Shown: piece by piece, positions 62,590-64,000 of the stretch | Layout of the letters: every line of letters begins with the position of its first letter | Position numbering within the stretch: position 1 is the stretch's first letter | Assembly (NCBI RefSeq): GCF_033547075.1 | Contig: NZ_CP137891.1 | Location: 1,240,001 to 1,304,000, forward strand | Length of the DNA stretch: 64,000 nucleotides | From: Flavobacterium ardleyense | Lineage (GTDB): Bacteria; Bacteroidota; Bacteroidia; Flavobacteriales; Flavobacteriaceae | Reading direction: 5' to 3' | Translations under genes and position numbers: made by a program | Notes under the pieces: model-generated | Told to the model about the DNA's origin: nothing | The model's database searches: none | Seen by the model: only the letters and a program-made list of their open reading frames with translations

Positions 62590-63657
62590 CTATTCAAACA
62601 CATTCCCCGAACTATGATCTCTGCTCGCGCCAGTGACACTTGACAAAACATTGATTTCTCCTCTCAGCTTCAAAAGACCCAAAAACGCAAAAATCAATGC
62701 CTCTTTATATTCGATAATCTTCGGTTCGGGAATAATGATGTGACTATTCGGCGAAAGCCATTTTAATCTTTCAATCAGAAAATCATTGTAAACACCGCCA
62801 CCAGTTATCAAAATCGAATGCTTTTTTTCGGGCAAAACTGCAGCAATTTGAAAAGCAATATGTTCTACAAACGTGCGCATTTTATATTCGGTAGCAATAG
62901 AGTAGGAGTTTATCAAGGGTAATAGAGTATCTCGGACATCTTCCATTCCTAGCGATTTCGGAAAAGCTTTTTTGTAATATTCTAAATCGTTAAGTTCGGC
63001 TAGAAGTTCCGAGTCAATCTCTCCAGTTTTGGAAATATTTCCGCAATCGTCATAATCAAATCCTAATTGATTCGAATAGAAATTTAGAACTGTGTTCACC
63101 GCTGAGATATCAAAGGCAATTCTTTTAGCATCTTTATTAAAGGAAATATTCGAAAATCCACCAAGATTCAAGCAGTAGTCGTACTCACCAAATAACAATT
63201 CATCTCCAATTGGCACAAGTGGGGCGCCCTGACCGCCAAGCATCACATCTTGAATGCGAAAATCGCAAACCACTTTTTGGTGGCAAAGTTTGCTCAACTG
63301 CGGTAAATTTCCAATCTGCAAAGTCAAACCTTCGGCAGGCCGATGCAAAATCGTATGTCCGTGCGAAGAAACTGCGGTAATATTTTCAAGATTATTCTTG
63401 TTTATAAACTCACAAATCACATCCGCCAACAATTTGGTAAACTCAATATTTAACTTTTGCAATTCCGCTTGACCGAAATTCACTGCTGTCTTCAAAATCT
63501 CCTGCCAATCTTTAGAATAAGAGATTGTTTCGCATTCTTTTATCTCAAAATTCCACTTTTCGGCCTCTAGCCAAAACTCAATTAAGGCCAAGTCAATGCC
63601 GTCAAGCGAAGTTCCGGACATTACACCTATAATATTGTAGCGCTTTTTATTATACAT
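62590..63657 (-). CDS. anmK: Anhydro-N-acetylmuramic acid kinase
   Basis: The product is about 355 aa from ATG 63657 (MYNKKRYN); the upstream TTG at 63672 is less likely. It phosphorylates anhydro-MurNAc and opens its ring during cell-wall recycling, with ATP, in the cytoplasm. Motifs: NIIGVMSGTSLDGIDLALI, VSSHGHTILHRPAEGLTLQI, VCDFRIQDVMLGGQGAPLVP, CLNLGGFSNISF, DISAVNTVLN and ILITGGGVYNDFLIERL. The end (EALIFAFLGLLKLRGEINVL ... VTGASRDHSSGNVF) is normal for the family. The gene is divergent from the acyl-CoA dehydrogenase at 63760. Confidence 0.95.
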   Translation of the reverse strand: MYNKKRYNIIGVMSGTSLDGIDLALIEFWLEAEKWNFEIKECETISYSKDWQEILKTAVNFGQAELQKLNIEFTKLLADVICEFINKNNLENITAVSSHGHTILHRPAEGLTLQIGNLPQLSKLCHQKVVCDFRIQDVMLGGQGAPLVPIGDELLFGEYDYCLNLGGFSNISFNKDAKRIAFDISAVNTVLNFYSNQLGFDYDDCGNISKTGEIDSELLAELNDLEYYKKAFPKSLGMEDVRDTLLPLINSYSIATEYKMRTFVEHIAFQIAAVLPEKKHSILITGGGVYNDFLIERLKWLSPNSHIIIPEPKIIEYKEALIFAFLGLLKLRGEINVLSSVTGASRDHSSGNVFE

Positions 63658-63703
63658 AGAGCAAAAATACAACCGAATCAGATCTATATTAGTTTTTTAG
63701 AAG

Positions 63704-63711
63704 TATATTTG
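63704..63711 (+). promoter_or_regulatory. Probable -7 box of the terminal acyl-CoA dehydrogenase gene
   Basis: TATATTTG matches TAnnTTTG and lies 48 bases before the ATG at 63760. No clear TTG is seen 19-21 bases upstream. Confidence 0.5.
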
Positions 63712-63759
63712 TGCGCAAAAATAGTTTTTTAATTAACACATAATTTATTTCCCTTAGAT

Positions 63760-64000
63760 ATGGATTTCAACTATACCGAAGAACAATTAATGATTCAGAA
63801 AGCCGCTAGAGATTTTGCTCAAAGTGAACTTTTGCCAGGAGTTATTGAAAGAGATGAGACAGAAACATTTCCTACAGAGCAAATAAAGCAAATGGGAGAA
63901 TTAGGTTTCTTAGGAATGATGGTTGATCCAAAATACGGTGGGAGCGGTCTTGATACTGTTTCTTACGTATTGGCAATGGAAGAAATTTCTAAGGTCGATG
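63760..64000 (+). CDS. Acyl-CoA dehydrogenase (5' part only)
   Basis: Eighty codons are seen before the window ends. They begin MDFNYTEEQLMIQKAARDFA and include ELLPGVIERDETETFPTEQI, ELGFLGMMVDPKYGGSGLDT and VLAMEEISKVD, the N-terminal helical domain of short-chain or butyryl-CoA dehydrogenases. The FAD-binding and catalytic parts lie beyond the edge, so substrate class cannot be settled. It is unlike the acyl-CoA dehydrogenase at 41570-42934, which has a lysine-rich N-terminal extension. Confidence 0.9.
   Translation, partial: MDFNYTEEQLMIQKAARDFAQSELLPGVIERDETETFPTEQIKQMGELGFLGMMVDPKYGGSGLDTVSYVLAMEEISKVD

Overview
The window is chromosomal DNA from a member of the Bacteroidota, most likely a Flavobacteriaceae species close to Flavobacterium. 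The evidence is: AT-rich sequence; A-rich ribosome-binding regions; promoters of the Bacteroidota type (TTG - about 19-21 nt - TAnnTTTG); the type IX secretion (T9SS)/gliding genes porU, porV and gldJ; a T9SS Plug-like protein; and three cell-surface proteins ending in a T9SS sorting domain. Most genes are housekeeping, and the accessory DNA lies between them.

Layout. 1-10.3 kb is accessory-rich. It holds a frameshifted REP-associated transposase inside perfect 36-bp inverted repeats and next to the tail of a LysR gene, a small lipoprotein followed by a structured element, pirin, a small secreted protein, an aspartate-type aminotransferase, a fatty-acid desaturase, an IS3-family element beside a truncated antitoxin gene, rsmG, and a RelE/HigB-like toxin-antitoxin operon followed by two uncharacterised ORFs. 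10.3-14.7 kb holds pruA and a secreted S9 peptidase. 15.6-28.6 kb holds three paralogous T9SS surface proteins (1015, 662 and about 2318 aa), followed by a minisatellite-like array with units of about 87 bp. 29.7-38.7 kb holds apaG, the Plug-like gene, a methyltransferase, map, a thioredoxin-like gene, gpmI, two L,D-transpeptidases and an acetyltransferase. tRNA-Gly, dispersed repeats and two small membrane-protein genes follow. 41.5-48.7 kb holds an acyl-CoA dehydrogenase, a glycosyltransferase, a secreted nuclease-like protein, pyruvate dehydrogenase E2 and E1, and cytidine deaminase. 48.7-57 kb is the T9SS block porV-porU, divergent from gldJ-murF. 57-64 kb holds a glutamate-receptor-like potassium channel, a tandem array with an exact 138-bp period, tRNA-Val, folC, a TonB-like gene, a tetratricopeptide-like lipoprotein or secreted protein, anmK, and the start of a second acyl-CoA dehydrogenase.

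How the genes connect. PorU and PorV form the attachment complex that cleaves and anchors T9SS cargo, GldJ belongs to the gliding/secretion machinery, and the Plug-like protein belongs to the translocon. The three large surface proteins are the expected cargo. murF, anmK and two L,D-transpeptidases form a scattered cell-wall theme. No complete new defence system or CRISPR array is visible. The least explained features are the 138-bp array of terminator-like hairpins beside tRNA-Val, the 87-bp array, the T9SS trio with a copied 3' end, and the structured elements behind small hypothetical genes.
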